From: Embleya sp045207785
GTDB lineage: Bacteria; Actinomycetota; Actinomycetes; Streptomycetales; Streptomycetaceae
Assembly: GCF_045207785.1 (NCBI RefSeq)
Contig: NZ_CP108776.1
Coordinates: 5,580,001-5,644,000, forward strand
Direction: 5' to 3'
DNA: 64,000 nucleotides
The notes below the pieces were generated by a model that was not told where the DNA came from, did no database searches, and worked only from the letters and a program-made list of their open reading frames with translations. Below, one piece after another: positions 63,017 to 64,000 of the stretch. The position numbers were made by a program, and so were the translations under genes. Each line of letters starts with the position of its first letter. Positions within the stretch are counted from its first letter, which is position 1.

Positions 63017-64000
63017 ATGTCCGACATGCCCACTGCCGCCGACGGCGCCACAGCGCCCGACGGCGCATCGACCACCGGGCCGGCGAAGCCCGAAACCGAG
63101 CAACGGGCCGAGGCCGACCGGCGATCCGAGGGCGAGTCGACGGAGGCAGCCGAGCCGGCCTCCGCGCCCCTCGTGAAGCCCGAGCCGGCCGGGCCGGTCG
63201 AGCCGGCCGAGCCCGAGCCGGTTACGAGCGCCGCCGCGACCGACACCGACACGACGCCGCCCGCTGCGCCTGCGGAGCCCGCCGCGCCCGCTGCGCCTGC
63301 CGAGCCCACCGAGTCGGCGGAGTCCCCGGAACCCGCCGAGCCCGCCGATCACCCGGAACTCGGCCCCGAGGCCCCCGACTTGCCCCGGACGCCGGAGATG
63401 CCCGCGACCCCACCGTGGTTCCCGCCGCCGCCCACCGCCGCGATACCCACAGGGGTCGGCGCGTACGGCCCCCTTCCGTACTTCCCCTCGCCCGACGGGC
63501 AGCGCCGCGCCGAGCGCCGCCGGATCCGGGCCGTGGTCGGCGGCATCATCGCGATCGTCGCGCTGCTGGCCGCCCTCGGCGGCGCCGGCGTCTTCGACGG
63601 ATCCTCCGCCCGAGATCTGGCCGGCTCGGAGGCCGGCCGGGACGAACCGGACCCCGGCGAGAAGACCGCGGACAAGCCGCCGGTCACCCGGATCGCGGTG
63701 GCCGACGTGGCCTTCATGACGGACAACCGCACCCAGGCCCTCAAGTCCGGCGACGCCGACGCGTTCGTCGCCGGGATCGATCCGGCGGCCGAGGAACTCG
63801 TCGCCGCGCAGCGCCGCCTGTTCGCGAACCTGCGGCTCTTCCCGTTCACCAGCGCCGAGTTCCGGCCCCCGACCACGTTCATCGACCCCGCCGAGGACGG
63901 CGGCCCGCTCACCCGCGACGTGAACGTCGTCTTCGCGCACCAGGTGGCCGGCGTCGACAGCGAACCGGTCTCCGAGCGGTACACGTGGACCCTCTCCCGC
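63017..64000 (+). CDS. Membrane protein with Pro/Glu/Ala-rich head, cut by window edge
   Basis: The ATG at 63017, with GGGGAGG six bases upstream, opens a frame that stays open through 328 codons to the edge. Residues 1-165 are low complexity, with repeated AEP, PAEP and EPA units. One helix (about 171-192) is flanked by Arg on the inside. The outer part begins with acidic DEPDPGEKTADKP, then RIAVADVAFMTDNRTQALKSGDADAFVAGIDPAAEELVAAQRRLFANLRL, which resembles an NTF2-like outer domain. Function is unknown. The gap 62801-63016 shows no gene. Confidence 0.8.
   Translation, partial: MSDMPTAADGATAPDGASTTGPAKPETEQRAEADRRSEGESTEAAEPASAPLVKPEPAGPVEPAEPEPVTSAAATDTDTTPPAAPAEPAAPAAPAEPTESAESPEPAEPADHPELGPEAPDLPRTPEMPATPPWFPPPPTAAIPTGVGAYGPLPYFPSPDGQRRAERRRIRAVVGGIIAIVALLAALGGAGVFDGSSARDLAGSEAGRDEPDPGEKTADKPPVTRIAVADVAFMTDNRTQALKSGDADAFVAGIDPAAEELVAAQRRLFANLRLFPFTSAEFRPPTTFIDPAEDGGPLTRDVNVVFAHQVAGVDSEPVSERYTWTLSR

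Overview
The window is about 72% GC and has the gene content, start-codon use (many GTG) and dense both-strand layout of a high-GC actinomycete, most likely a Streptomyces relative (Streptomyces, Kitasatospora, Embleya or Yinghuangia type). Markers of that group include a streptophobe-family membrane protein, a DUF574-type methyltransferase, DUF3099 and DUF6412 small membrane proteins, a two-FHA ABC transporter and a FabG/InhA-type FabI pair. It looks like chromosomal core to mid-core DNA. I saw no phage, plasmid, insertion sequence, CRISPR array, rRNA or tRNA gene.

Layout. 1-4,242: an ECF sigma factor and its zinc anti-sigma factor (cut by the left edge) are divergent from an envelope-stress operon with two Asp23/Gls24 proteins, a J-domain-like small protein, a DUF2273-like membrane peptide, a DUF6286-like protein and AmaP. 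A large hairpin closes the operon. 4,268-9,586: an SDR, a sirtuin, SURF1, then a membrane protein and a Ser/Thr kinase in one operon. 9,984-14,423: an AftB-like GT-C glycosyltransferase, an unknown membrane protein, an MHS-type MFS transporter and an NTF2-like protein. 14,393-21,788: a DUF574 methyltransferase, a four-gene catabolic-looking operon (acetoacetate-decarboxylase-like, SDR, two paralogous amidohydrolases) divergent from a TetR regulator with a palindrome between them, and an ATP-grasp protein. 21,907-29,947: a second YidC, a DnaQ-like exonuclease, an amidohydrolase, Tpt1/KptA, small proteins, MoaA and a VanY-type carboxypeptidase.

30,024-36,355: a Liv-type amino-acid ABC system with a lipoprotein receptor on one strand and, on the other, a fused LivH-LivM permease and two ATPases; the second ATPase has Arg for the Walker A Lys. 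36,393-42,676: a HAD-GT20 fusion that may make glucosylglycerol or trehalose, a PfkB kinase, and the TldD/TldE protease pair. 43,013-44,492: FabG and enoyl-ACP reductase of fatty-acid synthase II. 45,482-54,491: an MMPL exporter, SixA-like phosphatase, SerB, streptophobe protein and FHA-ABC transporter. 54,549-64,000: a conserved unknown, an ABC ATPase, NfeD and SPFH membrane proteins, TauE/SafE, DUF1272, the cobalamin genes cobD and cobQ, a metallophosphoesterase, and a membrane protein cut by the right edge.

The most unusual non-coding signal is a roughly 163-bp hairpin-rich repeat, present once inside the Asp23 operon and twice in tandem, in the opposite orientation, between SURF1 and the kinase operon. 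There are also many short tandem repeats of period 9-13 bp (plus 41 bp), strong hairpin terminators, and several -10 boxes placed 6-7 nt before a start codon, suggesting leaderless mRNAs. No single locus is clearly a new system. The best candidates for a closer look are the repeat family, the Asp23 operon with its J-like protein, the TetR/decarboxylase/amidohydrolase operon, and the HAD-GT20 plus PfkB pair.
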